Below the pieces are notes generated by a model, which made no database searches, was not told the origin of the DNA, and worked only from the letters and a program-made list of their open reading frames with translations. A program made the translations under genes and the position numbers. This document shows, piece after piece, positions 9,034-18,734 of a DNA stretch of 64,000 nt. Each line of letters starts with the position of its first letter. The first letter of the stretch is position 1. Origin of the DNA: JABDMH01 sp965223105 (GTDB lineage: Bacteria > Bacteroidota > Bacteroidia > Chitinophagales > Saprospiraceae); assembly GCA_965223105.1 (NCBI GenBank), contig OZ244987.1, forward strand, positions 682,001 through 746,000, in the 5' to 3' direction.

Positions 9034-11205
9034 CTACCATACCTCGGCACTTGCCAATAAGATATCTTGCTCTACCCACTTGGTGATTTCAGACCAATCG
9101 ACATAGCCCACACGATTGAGCCAAAGTGGATTAGTATTCTGCTGCCTGGCTGAGTCAACATATTTTTTCCATGTTTCCAAAGCCTGACGCAAGTGTGCCA
9201 CCGATTCCTTCTGGTATTCTTTATTCTTCGTCGTACGATAAAGGGCAAGATGGGTTGATCCTCTAATTTTACTTGCATAATAGGATCCGAGTAAAGCCAT
9301 GGTTCGGATATCACCTAAGGTGAATTGCAATTCCTTACTGGAGTGAGGGTCAAGTTCTTCTATTTGGGCCAAGGCCTTGCTCGACTGGTCTTCTAAGCGT
9401 TCTGCTACTTGGAAGGGGCTTATCAGATTTGAGGAGTCATGGGAGATCTGCATTTTCACAAAATCTGGAATGGATTGAAAACCGGATCGAGGATGGGGTG
9501 GGAGGTTGATAAATCGATTGACGTCATGAAATCCAGTCTCATTTTGTGCATAATCGGGGTGACCTTTACAAGCCTCAATATACCAATGAAAGTCTAATGG
9601 GCCCCAGTGAAATCCTGTGGTTGTGGGATAGATCATGGAGGCCTCCTGCCAGGCACTAAAGAGTTTTGCGGCGTCTATATCCTGAAAACGTGCTTGCAGC
9701 ATATCTATAAATCGGTCATTTGTAATGGTCGGGTCATATCCTAACCTGCCCCACAACAACCAATGATACCAATGTTTTGTGATTTCAATTTCCCTTGGAG
9801 AGTCTGCCTCCCTCATTAGAAACTCCCGGCCCCAGATCCATTGATCGGAGCCATAGTAAAACCCACGAGATACTTCCAATGGTATGTTTTGAATGAATTC
9901 CCTAACAAAATCTGGAGCACCCCATCGGTATTGATAAACATCATCATTGCGCAGGGTCCATATCGTCTTCATACCTGTTATCTCATTGACAAATTCTTGG
10001 TGATATGGTTGTGTGGTTGCACTGAATACATGGGCTTTAGCATATTTAAAACTGAAAATAAAATCAATATTTTCATGGTCTACCAGTGCCTGAAATTTTC
10101 TGGCAATTTCTAGTGCTCCCGTTTGATGTTGGCGATGGATGAATGTAAACTTTCGATTTGGTATTTCTTCTGCAGCATCAAGTAGCCCTTGTCCGTAGGT
10201 GTCGTATGCCCAATCTTCTTTTTCTTCGGTGCTGACCCCGTGCATATTTTCACCAGTGGTTAACCCTATACCAGTTAGATGCGGATAAGTCACAAACATT
10301 TGTTTGATACTTTTTCTAAAATAATCACGGGAGACAGGATTATCAACATCATCTGTAATACCATACTTTCCATCTGTACCGTAAACAAAAATATTCCAGG
10401 TTACCACATAGAAGTCAATGTTTCGATCTTTGGCATAAGACATGACCTCTCTCCAAAAGGCAATCTTTTTTTCAATAGAGATTTCCTTGATGATTTCCGG
10501 ATTCGCCAGGATTTCCGGTGCGTCAAAGCCAATGCCATTCCTGTTGTAATATTCCTTCCATTTTACTGCAGATCTATGGACATCTGCTAAAGCAACATCT
10601 TCATATCCAGGGACTTTCACAAGCGACGGGAAGGGATGTAGACTCCAAAGTGAGACAAAATTATATCTATAGCGAGCCAAATTATCCAAGTATTCCTTCC
10701 AGAATGCTATGTCCCACATTTCGGGTATATTTTTCTGCGCCGCATCGCAAGGGTCTGAATAACTTGGGGTACGTACATCTAAAGGTATATTGAATTTTGT
10801 GCCCCGCAGCTCCATGTATGGATTTCGGATCATAGCTCTAATGCCATCCAAGCCATATAAACCAATTTGTTCTGCCAATTCGAGGCCGCCATACATCAGG
10901 CCTGCGGTGTCCGTAGCCAGAACAATAATATGATGTGGTTCCCTCTGGAGAGAAAAACCCTGCGGTTTTAAAACTTTCGAAGCCGAGATTTCAAAGATAA
11001 TATCGGATGGCTTTTCATCTGTCACTAATACCTCTAGGTTCTTTACCGCTAAAACGTCTGTGATTTCATCGACAGCAAATTGAAGTCGTGGACCAATCTT
11101 TTCAGCATAGATGCTGATATGATTATTTTGAGCGTGAGTCAGGATGGCCGTCATCAAAAAGCTGATGAACGTCAGTATTTTTTTTCCCGTAGCTTTTATT
11201 TTCAT
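9034..11205 (-). CDS. Secreted glycoside hydrolase, alpha-glucuronidase (GH67/GH115)-like architecture
   Basis: A 723-residue protein with a signal peptide (TFISFLMTAILTHAQ). The N-terminal 110 residues form an alpha/beta domain of the kind found ahead of GH20, GH67 and GH115 barrels (HHIIVLATDTAGLMYGGLEL). A TIM-barrel-like region starts near NPYMELRGTKFNIPLD and includes WKEYLDNLARYRYNFVSLWS, YVVTWNIFVYG, GIGLTTGENM and TFIHRQHQ. The C-terminus is helical. Proteins of this type are variously annotated as alpha-glucuronidase-family hydrolases; I cannot assign catalytic acids with certainty. It is convergent with the sugar-dehydrogenase lipoprotein and would act in the periplasm or outside the cell on a glycan, perhaps an acidic one. 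Confidence 0.65.
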   Translation of the reverse strand: MKIKATGKKILTFISFLMTAILTHAQNNHISIYAEKIGPRLQFAVDEITDVLAVKNLEVLVTDEKPSDIIFEISASKVLKPQGFSLQREPHHIIVLATDTAGLMYGGLELAEQIGLYGLDGIRAMIRNPYMELRGTKFNIPLDVRTPSYSDPCDAAQKNIPEMWDIAFWKEYLDNLARYRYNFVSLWSLHPFPSLVKVPGYEDVALADVHRSAVKWKEYYNRNGIGFDAPEILANPEIIKEISIEKKIAFWREVMSYAKDRNIDFYVVTWNIFVYGTDGKYGITDDVDNPVSRDYFRKSIKQMFVTYPHLTGIGLTTGENMHGVSTEEKEDWAYDTYGQGLLDAAEEIPNRKFTFIHRQHQTGALEIARKFQALVDHENIDFIFSFKYAKAHVFSATTQPYHQEFVNEITGMKTIWTLRNDDVYQYRWGAPDFVREFIQNIPLEVSRGFYYGSDQWIWGREFLMREADSPREIEITKHWYHWLLWGRLGYDPTITNDRFIDMLQARFQDIDAAKLFSAWQEASMIYPTTTGFHWGPLDFHWYIEACKGHPDYAQNETGFHDVNRFINLPPHPRSGFQSIPDFVKMQISHDSSNLISPFQVAERLEDQSSKALAQIEELDPHSSKELQFTLGDIRTMALLGSYYASKIRGSTHLALYRTTKNKEYQKESVAHLRQALETWKKYVDSARQQNTNPLWLNRVGYVDWSEITKWVEQDILLASAEVW

Positions 11206-11600
11206 TCCAATAAATTGATGATAATAATATCAATACGGTAAGATAGATGTTCCTATTGAATTTCTGTCGAAACTATATGGAGTTGGTGCCTGGGGATGCT
11301 TAGAAAACACCTGCTGGGTCTACAGTATAGGGATGGGTGTCACATTAATTCTCCTCGTGGTAAAGCCCTGCGTCGATGTCTGCATTAACATTTTCAAAGA
11401 TAAGCTGAGGCATGATCGTCGGTGGCTAGATCTGGTTTGGCAATTGCATATGATGGCCACAGATAATTATCGACATGATAAATTACAATGTATTGGTGCG
11501 GAAAGGTTTCACAATGCCCACTGAGTCACTGGACAATGAAGTGAGATTCTTTGAGTGTTTAGAATGATGAAACTTGAGGCGTATAATCGACTTATATTGA
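11206..11600. other. 395-base gap with no recognisable gene
   Basis: The gap lies between the start of the hydrolase gene and the end of the cyclase gene. A 63-codon plus-strand frame (11333-11524) has no family-like motif and no convincing start context. I see no RNA gene, repeat or clear terminator. Confidence 0.5.
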
Positions 11601-12929
11601 TTACGAGTTCATGATAGCGACGATCATGCTAATCGCCTCATCCCAGGCTCTTCCTATCTCTTCGGTATATTCATCCCCCAATTCTTCAGCAATGGTTTGG
11701 AGAAGGGCTTGTTTTACAACGGGGTAGTGTTCTCTTTTTACACCATAATCTCGATGTTGATTACCCAATGCTTTGAGTCCCATCTGTAGGAATTCAGGAC
11801 GACTCAGTGTGTAGATTATTCCTCGCAACATATGGGTCAGCATATTGCCTTGCGCTCCCAAATTACCCGAAAAGAGGGATCGAGTTTCTGGTGCAATTTC
11901 GAAAACATGATCGTAGAAACGGGTAGCGAAGTTGTCTTCATTCTTGAGAATTCGATGGAGAGAGGATTGCAAAACCAGTTGCCCACCACCTGCAGCGAAA
12001 CCTCGTACTTCAAACACCTCAAAGGAACCTTCTTTTCCTTTCAGTTGGACTTCAGACTTCGCACCGATTTCCAGGATACCGTCAGGAATATTTTCGTAAG
12101 TATCTTGGGATATTAAGAGTTCTGTTCCCAATTCCTTGTTCTTGGTTTGAATGCGGCTGGTGACATTCATGGGATCCCCGATTACAGCAAATTGCTTATG
12201 CCGGTAATGACCAATATTGCCAATAAAGGCTCTCCCAAAATGAATTCCGATCCCCACCCTCATCGTGATCCCAAAATTATCGAGCTCCCAACGATTAAGT
12301 CGCTCAATAGCATAGAGCATCCCCAAAGCTGCTCTGATGGCATCGAGACAAATTTTCGTGAAATCACCGCCGCCCGCACCAAATATCGCCACGATCTCAT
12401 CGCCAGCATACTGATAGATCACGCCGTTATTCATGTACACCGGATCTCCCAAGGCGGTAAAAAATCGATTGAGGATATGGGCCAGATCGAAGTTCAACTG
12501 ACTTTCAGCGATGGTGGTGAAATTGCGCATATCACAGAATAAAAAGGCCATCTCTCTTTCTTCACCCATACCCATAGGTATGGTTTCCAATTGTAAATTA
12601 CTGGTCTCGGCGCTGGTCCAGATCATCCTTTCAATGGTAACGGGCCCACCCAATACCTTGGCTTGACAGGCGAGCCTTAAAGTAGGATCCCACATCCGTT
12701 CTTCAGCTAGCTCTATTTCTTTTTCGGTGCGATCTGAGAGATGGGTAGGACCATCTATGACCCTCACTCTACATGTTGTGCAAATGCCGTTGCCCCCACA
12801 CTCATGTAAATGGGGAATCTTACTCTTTATTGAATGATCGAGGATGGTCTTTCCTTTAATGACGGGCACCTCTTTCTTGAGAATCGCATAATTCAAGCTG
12901 GACATCTTTTTGGTTTTTTCTAGGCTCAA
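11601..12929 (-). CDS. Ferredoxin - class III nucleotide cyclase - globin fusion protein
   Basis: A 442-residue protein with no signal peptide or membrane segment, so probably cytosolic. Residues about 10-103 are a [2Fe-2S] ferredoxin domain with Cys44-x5-Cys50-x2-Cys53 and Cys88. Residues about 125-310 are a class III adenylate/guanylate cyclase domain: metal Asp133 (FCDMRNFT) and Asp177 (YAGDE), transition-state Asn255 and Arg259 (NVTSR). Residues about 317-442 are a single-domain bacterial globin with probable proximal His392 in LGNQHRDYGV and HYPVVKQALL after it. The expected role is making a cyclic nucleotide under control of redox state and a heme ligand such as O2 or NO. The purine-selecting positions appear to be Gln173 and Ala248 rather than the usual Lys and Asp/Thr, so the substrate is uncertain. 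Confidence 0.88.
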   Translation of the reverse strand: MSLEKTKKMSSLNYAILKKEVPVIKGKTILDHSIKSKIPHLHECGGNGICTTCRVRVIDGPTHLSDRTEKEIELAEERMWDPTLRLACQAKVLGGPVTIERMIWTSAETSNLQLETIPMGMGEEREMAFLFCDMRNFTTIAESQLNFDLAHILNRFFTALGDPVYMNNGVIYQYAGDEIVAIFGAGGGDFTKICLDAIRAALGMLYAIERLNRWELDNFGITMRVGIGIHFGRAFIGNIGHYRHKQFAVIGDPMNVTSRIQTKNKELGTELLISQDTYENIPDGILEIGAKSEVQLKGKEGSFEVFEVRGFAAGGGQLVLQSSLHRILKNEDNFATRFYDHVFEIAPETRSLFSGNLGAQGNMLTHMLRGIIYTLSRPEFLQMGLKALGNQHRDYGVKREHYPVVKQALLQTIAEELGDEYTEEIGRAWDEAISMIVAIMNS

Positions 12930-13182
12930 GATAGTACTTGCAAATCAATCGACAAGAGATCTTGTGAGGGAGACAATCAAGTTTTCTAGAAAAAAAATAC
13001 CCGGACGCGGTAATGATTTCACTTGCGAGTCTATTGAGTTTCGATGGGTACAAATAAAGATCCAAAGATCACGAACTAGGCCAATGCAGTGATCCTGGAT
13101 TCACAATTTTATTGTGCTCGAATCAAATGCTGTCCTTTTGAGAATAGACTTTAATTATTCATTAAACCAAATAATGCTTATT

Positions 13183-14511
13183 ATGACTAAACCATTGAAA
13201 TTCGAAACTCTGCAGTTACATGCGGGACATGAAGTAGACGAGACAACACGGTCACGTGCGGTACCGATTTATCAAACGACCTCCTATACTTTCCGGGATA
13301 GTGAGCACGGTGCTAAATTGTTTGCCCTTCAAGAATTTGGAAACATCTATACCAGGATCATGAATCCCACCACAGATGTCTTCGAAAAAAGGATTGCAGC
13401 ATTGGAAGGCGGTGTTGCAGCTTTGGCAGTGAGTTCTGGTCAATCGGCTCAATTTTTGGCGCTGACTAACATCATGGAAGCTGGCGATAATTTTGTAACC
13501 ACTCAACATCTGTATGGTGGTTCTTATAATCAGTTTAAGGTCACGCTGAAGCGCTTGGGCATTGAAGCTCGTTTTACGGAAGATGATCGTCCATCGTCCT
13601 TCGAGAAATTAATTGACGGCAACACCAAGGCCCTCTATTTCGAAACCATTGGTAATCCCGAATTTAACGTCCCTGATTTTGAAGCCATCGTTGAAGTTGC
13701 CAAGAGGCATAATATTCCCGTGGTTGTCGACAACACTTTTGGTGCTGGTGGTTACCTCTGCCAACCCATAAAGCATGGTGCCAATGTCGTTGTCTCGTCA
13801 GCCACCAAGTGGATTGGAGGGCATGGTACCAGCATTGGTGGTGTCATCGTTGATGGGGGAAATTTCGATTGGAGCAACGGCAAATTTCCTCAATTCACCG
13901 AGCCGTCGGAGGGTTATCACGGCATGGTCTTTTGGGATTTTTTCGGAGAAGGTAACCCACTGGGTCTGCCCAACATAGCCTTTGCCATCCGGGCTCGAGT
14001 AGAAGGCTTGCGAGATTACGGAGCCTGCATGAGTCCGTTCAATGCCTTCCTCATGATTCAGGGGCTGGAGACCCTGTCACTGCGGATGGATCGGATTACC
14101 GAAAATGCGCAGAAAATGGCTGAGTGGCTTGAGTCTCATGAAAGGGTAGACCAGGTCAATTATCCGGGATTGAAGTCCAGCCCATATCACGATCTGGCAA
14201 AAAAATACCTGACCCGTGGAGCCGGTGGTGTCCTGACCTTCGAGATTAAAGGAGGGGCGGAGAATGCCAAGAAATTTATCGATAAACTTGAATTGATCAG
14301 TCACTTGGCCAATGTTGGTGATTCCAAGACATTGATTATTCACCCGAGTTCGACCACTCATCAACAACTCAATGTTGAGGAACAGATAGCTTCCGGAGTA
14401 ACCCCAACCCAAGTGCGCATTTCGGTAGGTACTGAACATATTGATGATCTTATGGAGGATCTACAGCAAGCTTTTGATCACGTATTCGCAAATCAGATGG
14501 AAATGGTTTGA
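13183..14511 (+). CDS. O-acetylhomoserine aminocarboxypropyltransferase/sulfhydrylase (Cys/Met PLP family)
   Basis: A 442-residue PLP enzyme of the Cys/Met metabolism family. The PLP lysine lies in VSSATKWIGGHG, and the family segments YTRIMNPT, SSGQSAQFLAL and VVVDNTFGAGGYL are present. The insertion around KFPQFTEPSEGYHG and the overall length are typical of MetY-type O-acetylhomoserine sulfhydrylases, which join O-acetylhomoserine with sulfide to make homocysteine. The frame opens at 13114, but the ATG at 13183 directly precedes the conserved KFETLQLHAGHE start. It is a single gene with its own upstream gap, and no sulfur-assimilation genes are adjacent. Confidence 0.9.
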   Translation: MTKPLKFETLQLHAGHEVDETTRSRAVPIYQTTSYTFRDSEHGAKLFALQEFGNIYTRIMNPTTDVFEKRIAALEGGVAALAVSSGQSAQFLALTNIMEAGDNFVTTQHLYGGSYNQFKVTLKRLGIEARFTEDDRPSSFEKLIDGNTKALYFETIGNPEFNVPDFEAIVEVAKRHNIPVVVDNTFGAGGYLCQPIKHGANVVVSSATKWIGGHGTSIGGVIVDGGNFDWSNGKFPQFTEPSEGYHGMVFWDFFGEGNPLGLPNIAFAIRARVEGLRDYGACMSPFNAFLMIQGLETLSLRMDRITENAQKMAEWLESHERVDQVNYPGLKSSPYHDLAKKYLTRGAGGVLTFEIKGGAENAKKFIDKLELISHLANVGDSKTLIIHPSSTTHQQLNVEEQIASGVTPTQVRISVGTEHIDDLMEDLQQAFDHVFANQMEMV

Positions 14512-14649
14512 TCCATTCTTAATAAGCATGGATGGTGGACTTTATGGAAGGGAGTGGCGATCGGATCGCTCTCCCTTTCCTCATTAGGGTCACATAGATC
14601 TGTCGCCTTGCGAATGTGTGTCCCGATTATTTTGAATAGAGAAAATCTA

Positions 14650-17592
14650 TTAAGTCAATGGCAGTTTTCTGTGAACAATCATCAAGGTGGCAAACACCAG
14701 AAGCAGCACGAAAGACCATGTGAAGAGATTATCGGCTGAATCCACCACTAGGTCATCATGATTTCCGATCATGACTAAGGTAGCCCAATTTGCAGGGTGG
14801 GCCTTCAAGGGATCTGAGGAGGAAAGATAGGACAGCTTGGCTTGCCGAAGGGCCTCTAGCTTCGACAGATTTTTTTTGATGTTTTCAAAGAAATCACAAA
14901 TGATCAGGTAGGTGGGCTGGTCACGAGCTTTCCACAGACTCATGATAATATTGGTACATCCGGCAAACCCGAACGCTCTCGAAATACTCATAATACCTTC
15001 GCCGCGGTGCATGATACCATGCCCAGTATTACAAGCACTCAAAATCACCAATTCACTGTTAATCTTGGTATTGTAAATTTCATAGGTATGCAAGCTGCCG
15101 TCTGCCGATGAATCACGATCGCCGGCGAAGAGTAACCGAGATTTTTCTGGAGCTTCATCATCAATCCAGGTGTGCATGGCCAAATGTAGGATCGTGGGAT
15201 CCGGGTCCAATGACCGAAAATTCCTTTCTGTTGCTTCACGATCCAAAAATGTAATCCCACCCAATAGTCGGTTGGCAGCGACGATTTCTTCCCTGGCAAA
15301 GGGAAGGGTATTTAAGGAATCTCGAAAACCCTCTTTGATCACTAGATTGCTGTTCACATCATCATAGGAGGGGGCAAAGCCGGCATAGGTCAAGTGGGAG
15401 GGCCTGGATCTTTTTCTTGACTGAAAATGCAAAGTGGCTGAATTGGTGAACGAAATCGCAAATCTATTGAGTAGAAAACCAGCTTTGACGTTACCATTTT
15501 TCTGCGTGCTAAGTGCCTCAAGGGGGATATGTCCAATCAGTCCGTCTGGTACGACGATCAAATGCTGAAGTTGATCTCGCTCCAATAAAAATTCAGGAAT
15601 GAGTAGTGTACACAAGGTGTAAGCAAGCCCCTGAGAGAAAGGGATTGCCGGCTGACTTACCATGCTACGAAACTCAATCAATAGGGAATCCACGCTTGTT
15701 CGTGAAATTTGTTTGATGCCGGCACCATCGTGAAGCAGATAAAAGATAGACCAGAGAGAATCACCCTGAAAGAAAGATATTAAGGCCTCTTCTGGATCTA
15801 GTTGATTTTGTACTGTTGAGAGGCTGATCGGCAGCTGGCCATACTTAAGATCAAAATAAAATGGGAAGGAACTTTTCAAGGTGAACATTAGGGAATCATA
15901 TTGCCCACTGGTATAAGCATAGTTTATTTTAGCTATTGAATCGTCCTGGTTTTCAATTATGTGGATGCGTTCCTTTTGTAATTTTTGCTGAAGGTCTTTT
16001 TCCTTTGCCAGCAGTTCGGGAGGAACATCTGCAACTTCGGTGATCGCATCGGCATAAAGAGATTCAGCCAATAGAACGGCCTTGTTTCTTTCACAAAAGG
16101 TGAATCCCTTGTTAAGAAACTCGACCTGACCAGAGATTCCATAGAGCTGATGGCAGACTTGAATGGCACGGTCATAGACTTTAACAGCCTCGTTTTGGAA
16201 AAAGATCTTGGAGTCCTCATTCATGAACTCCCTCCGCATTCCATCCATTAATGTGGCCATCTCTTCATAGATGGCTAGGGCTTGGTGGAGATGGCTTGTT
16301 TGGCCGTCAATAAGGTATTTTTTTTGGAGTAGGTCCGCTTTTGTAACCAACAACCTCAGGAGAGTCGGCGGACTCAATGTAGACATTACACCCCCTTGTG
16401 CTGCATCTTTCAGGAGGGTGCTGCTCTGTGCTTCTATTCCTACATCGATCGAACGCAAAGCCTGATCATAATCCGCTTGGGCCATTTCAAGTTTGGCTTT
16501 TTGATTAAAGACCTCTCCCAGTCGGGGATGTCGATCTCCAAAGGTTTTCCTAAGGATCTGAATGGCCCGGTCAATATAGAGTTCTGCCGCCTCGAATTGC
16601 CTTTGCTTTAGGTATAGATCGCTCAGGGATTGCATGAAATGTGCCAACGCATGATGCTCGATGCTGAGCTTGCTTTCGATCAGATCGATGGCCTGGAGAT
16701 ATCGATTTAGGGCGGCCGTATCGTTCTCTGCCTTTTCGGCAAGACGGCCCAATTCGTAGAAGCAAGTGGCCCGGACCTCATGAAGATCATTGGCCTGGGC
16801 GATGGGTATGCTCTTGGAAAGATAATCTGAAGCAATGGAATCTCTACCGGTGCGAATATAGACTTGAGCCAGATCCAGATAGTTGTAAGCCAATGCCCAG
16901 TTTTGTTCACCCCCCAATTTTAAGTCCATATCTATGGCGCGATTGTAATATTCTATGGCATGCTCGAAGTCGTTCAGTTTACTGTAAACGATTCCCATAT
17001 TGACCAATAAACCCGAGATCCGGGTATGACCTTCGGGAGTCTCTTCCACCAATTTGGGTAGTGCTTGGTGGTAATAGAACAGGGCCTCGTCATATTCTCC
17101 AAAATCTGCTGCTGCTAGACCCAGATTAGAATAGGAAATGGCCGTCCGGAAATGATCTGGTCCATAGTGTGCCAAAATCAATTCATGGGCTTTCTCTTGA
17201 AAATTCCGGTGTTCGGTAGCCTGACCAAGCAGCTGATAGGATGCACTCAAACCCATATAGGGCCGATGTAATTTAAATTCATCAGATGGATAAATGGACG
17301 AGTACAATTTCTCACTTTTTAGAAAGGATTCGATGGCTATGCGCGGCTTTTGCATGCGATAATAAGTATTGCCCAGTTTGAGGTGCGCCTCTGCCTGCTT
17401 GTCAATATTTCCTAATGCGTTGTATAGGTCGAGCGATTGCCGATAGTACAAAACTGCGCTATCATAGGTTCTTGCCCGGTAATGCTCGGTCCCTTTCCCA
17501 TCCAATATGGCCGCCATCAACGAATCGGGTTGGGTCGATAGGTGCTGATAAGGCAGCACAGCTACCAAGGCAGCATAACAATACTTAATCAT
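14650..17592 (-). CDS. CHAT-domain caspase-like protease with TPR array and C-terminal membrane anchor
   Basis: The protein has 980 residues when started at the ATG at 17592, which gives a signal peptide (IKYCYAALVAVLPYQHLSTQ); the frame itself opens at 17655. Tetratricopeptide repeats fill roughly residues 25-480. The CHAT (caspase HetF associated with TPRs) domain follows, with dyad His807 (LHLAMHTW) and Cys854 (LSACNTG). One membrane helix (WSFVLLLVFATLMIV) lies near the end with a short basic tail. It is divergent from the ECF sigma factor and membrane TPR gene, an arrangement seen repeatedly in Bacteroidota. A role as a protease or sensor in envelope stress or defence is possible but not shown by the sequence. 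Confidence 0.88.
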   Translation of the reverse strand: MIKYCYAALVAVLPYQHLSTQPDSLMAAILDGKGTEHYRARTYDSAVLYYRQSLDLYNALGNIDKQAEAHLKLGNTYYRMQKPRIAIESFLKSEKLYSSIYPSDEFKLHRPYMGLSASYQLLGQATEHRNFQEKAHELILAHYGPDHFRTAISYSNLGLAAADFGEYDEALFYYHQALPKLVEETPEGHTRISGLLVNMGIVYSKLNDFEHAIEYYNRAIDMDLKLGGEQNWALAYNYLDLAQVYIRTGRDSIASDYLSKSIPIAQANDLHEVRATCFYELGRLAEKAENDTAALNRYLQAIDLIESKLSIEHHALAHFMQSLSDLYLKQRQFEAAELYIDRAIQILRKTFGDRHPRLGEVFNQKAKLEMAQADYDQALRSIDVGIEAQSSTLLKDAAQGGVMSTLSPPTLLRLLVTKADLLQKKYLIDGQTSHLHQALAIYEEMATLMDGMRREFMNEDSKIFFQNEAVKVYDRAIQVCHQLYGISGQVEFLNKGFTFCERNKAVLLAESLYADAITEVADVPPELLAKEKDLQQKLQKERIHIIENQDDSIAKINYAYTSGQYDSLMFTLKSSFPFYFDLKYGQLPISLSTVQNQLDPEEALISFFQGDSLWSIFYLLHDGAGIKQISRTSVDSLLIEFRSMVSQPAIPFSQGLAYTLCTLLIPEFLLERDQLQHLIVVPDGLIGHIPLEALSTQKNGNVKAGFLLNRFAISFTNSATLHFQSRKRSRPSHLTYAGFAPSYDDVNSNLVIKEGFRDSLNTLPFAREEIVAANRLLGGITFLDREATERNFRSLDPDPTILHLAMHTWIDDEAPEKSRLLFAGDRDSSADGSLHTYEIYNTKINSELVILSACNTGHGIMHRGEGIMSISRAFGFAGCTNIIMSLWKARDQPTYLIICDFFENIKKNLSKLEALRQAKLSYLSSSDPLKAHPANWATLVMIGNHDDLVVDSADNLFTWSFVLLLVFATLMIVHRKLPLT

Positions 17593-17802
17593 TGGTGAAA
17601 GCGAGTGTTGATTGAAAAATACAAAAAGTGTCGCACTGGGCAAGGGTAAGTCCATTAACTGTAGCGAGCAACCTCGTCCTTTCTTCCAGTCTTAATACCT
17701 GAAAATCAATAGACTATGAGAGGTGACTAAAAAAGATACTGTTGCCCGGTAATATCAAACCAAGTGGGTCTATTAAAGGGCAACAAGAAAAAATTGAAAA
17801 TC

Positions 17803-18099
17803 ATGGAACGCAGTACAAAAATTTCCGTCGATGCTATCCTTGCACAGAATGAAAGTATTAAGGCACAAGGGATTTTTATTCTGGATCATGGTTGGCATCA
17901 GATGATCACAGAATGCTCCCAAAAGGGGATGAGCGTGGTCATGCCGAATTTCTTAATGACACCAAAATTGATTTTACAAACCGTGGTAGGCCTAAACCGC
18001 TCTATCGTGGTCACCTCAAAGGAAATCTGGAAGCAGATCAAAGAAGCCTTCGAAGGGTGTGTTGAATGTATGGCAAGAATTTCAGTAATTCTGTTTTGA
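17803..18099 (+). CDS. Small hypothetical protein
   Basis: A 98-residue frame from the ATG at 17803 (the frame opens at 17764), between the divergent CHAT gene and the sigma factor gene. It has no signal peptide and no family I recognise. It carries three cysteines, two of them in a C-x2-C near the C-terminus (EGCVEC). Codon use is similar to its neighbours and it points the same way as the sigma factor, 61 bases upstream of it. It may be real, but the evidence is only an open frame in a good position. Confidence 0.4.
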   Translation: MERSTKISVDAILAQNESIKAQGIFILDHGWHQMITECSQKGMSVVMPNFLMTPKLILQTVVGLNRSIVVTSKEIWKQIKEAFEGCVECMARISVILF

Positions 18100-18160
18100 G
18101 GTTGAGAAGAATTTGAATGTTTTAAAATGGTATATTCAAAAGTGAATAACCTCACGTAGA

Positions 18161-18721
18161 ATGACCAGTATTTTGCAAAAGATTGATGATGACCCAATCA
18201 CCAGGATTAAGACAGGCGATCGAAAGTACCTCAGGAGTCTCTATGATGAGAATCGCGATGCCTTTGTTCAATGGGTGAAAGGGCAGTACGGAACAGACCA
18301 GGATCTGGCCATGGAGATTTACCAAAGTGCTTTTACAGCTTTGTACTACAACGTGCGGGAAGGTAAAATCACTGAGCTGAAGAGTCAATTGAAAACTTAT
18401 TTATTTGCCATTGGCCGCAATCAATTGAGAGACAGATACAAATTGGAAAAGAAATATATAGATGTGCCTGAAAATTTTGCCAGCCATGTCGAGGCTGACC
18501 ATAATGTAATGGATAAGTATGATCGTCACCATCTCAAGACGAAGGTAGGGCGCTTGCTTGATAAAATTGGCGAGCCCTGTAGAACTGTCTTGAGACTGTA
18601 CTACTACAATCATTACTCTATGGAGGCAATTGCTGCACATATGAATTACAAAACAGAGCAAGTAGCTGCTAAGAGAAAGTTTCTTTGTTTAAAGCAGCTT
18701 CGTGAAATGATGCCTGGTTAG
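18161..18721 (+). CDS. ECF-type RNA polymerase sigma factor
   Basis: A 186-residue sigma-70-family factor of the extracytoplasmic-function class. Sigma2 spans about residues 20-95 (LAMEIYQSAFTALYYNVREG, then LKTYLFAIGRNQLRDRYK for region 2.3/2.4). Sigma4 spans about 125-182 (EPCRTVLRLYYYNHYSMEAIAAHM, then KTEQVAAKRKFLCLKQLREM as the DNA-reading helix). The downstream gene starts 13 bases later and encodes a single-pass membrane protein that could hold the factor at the membrane. The divergent CHAT gene is a likely member of its regulon, but this is inferred from position. Confidence 0.9.
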   Translation: MTSILQKIDDDPITRIKTGDRKYLRSLYDENRDAFVQWVKGQYGTDQDLAMEIYQSAFTALYYNVREGKITELKSQLKTYLFAIGRNQLRDRYKLEKKYIDVPENFASHVEADHNVMDKYDRHHLKTKVGRLLDKIGEPCRTVLRLYYYNHYSMEAIAAHMNYKTEQVAAKRKFLCLKQLREMMPG

Positions 18722-18734
18722 AAAAACTAAAAAC

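Noticed and set aside
11333..11524. 63-codon plus-strand frame in the hydrolase-cyclase gap
   Set aside because: No motif, no promoter and not adjacent to an operon; chance open frame is as likely.
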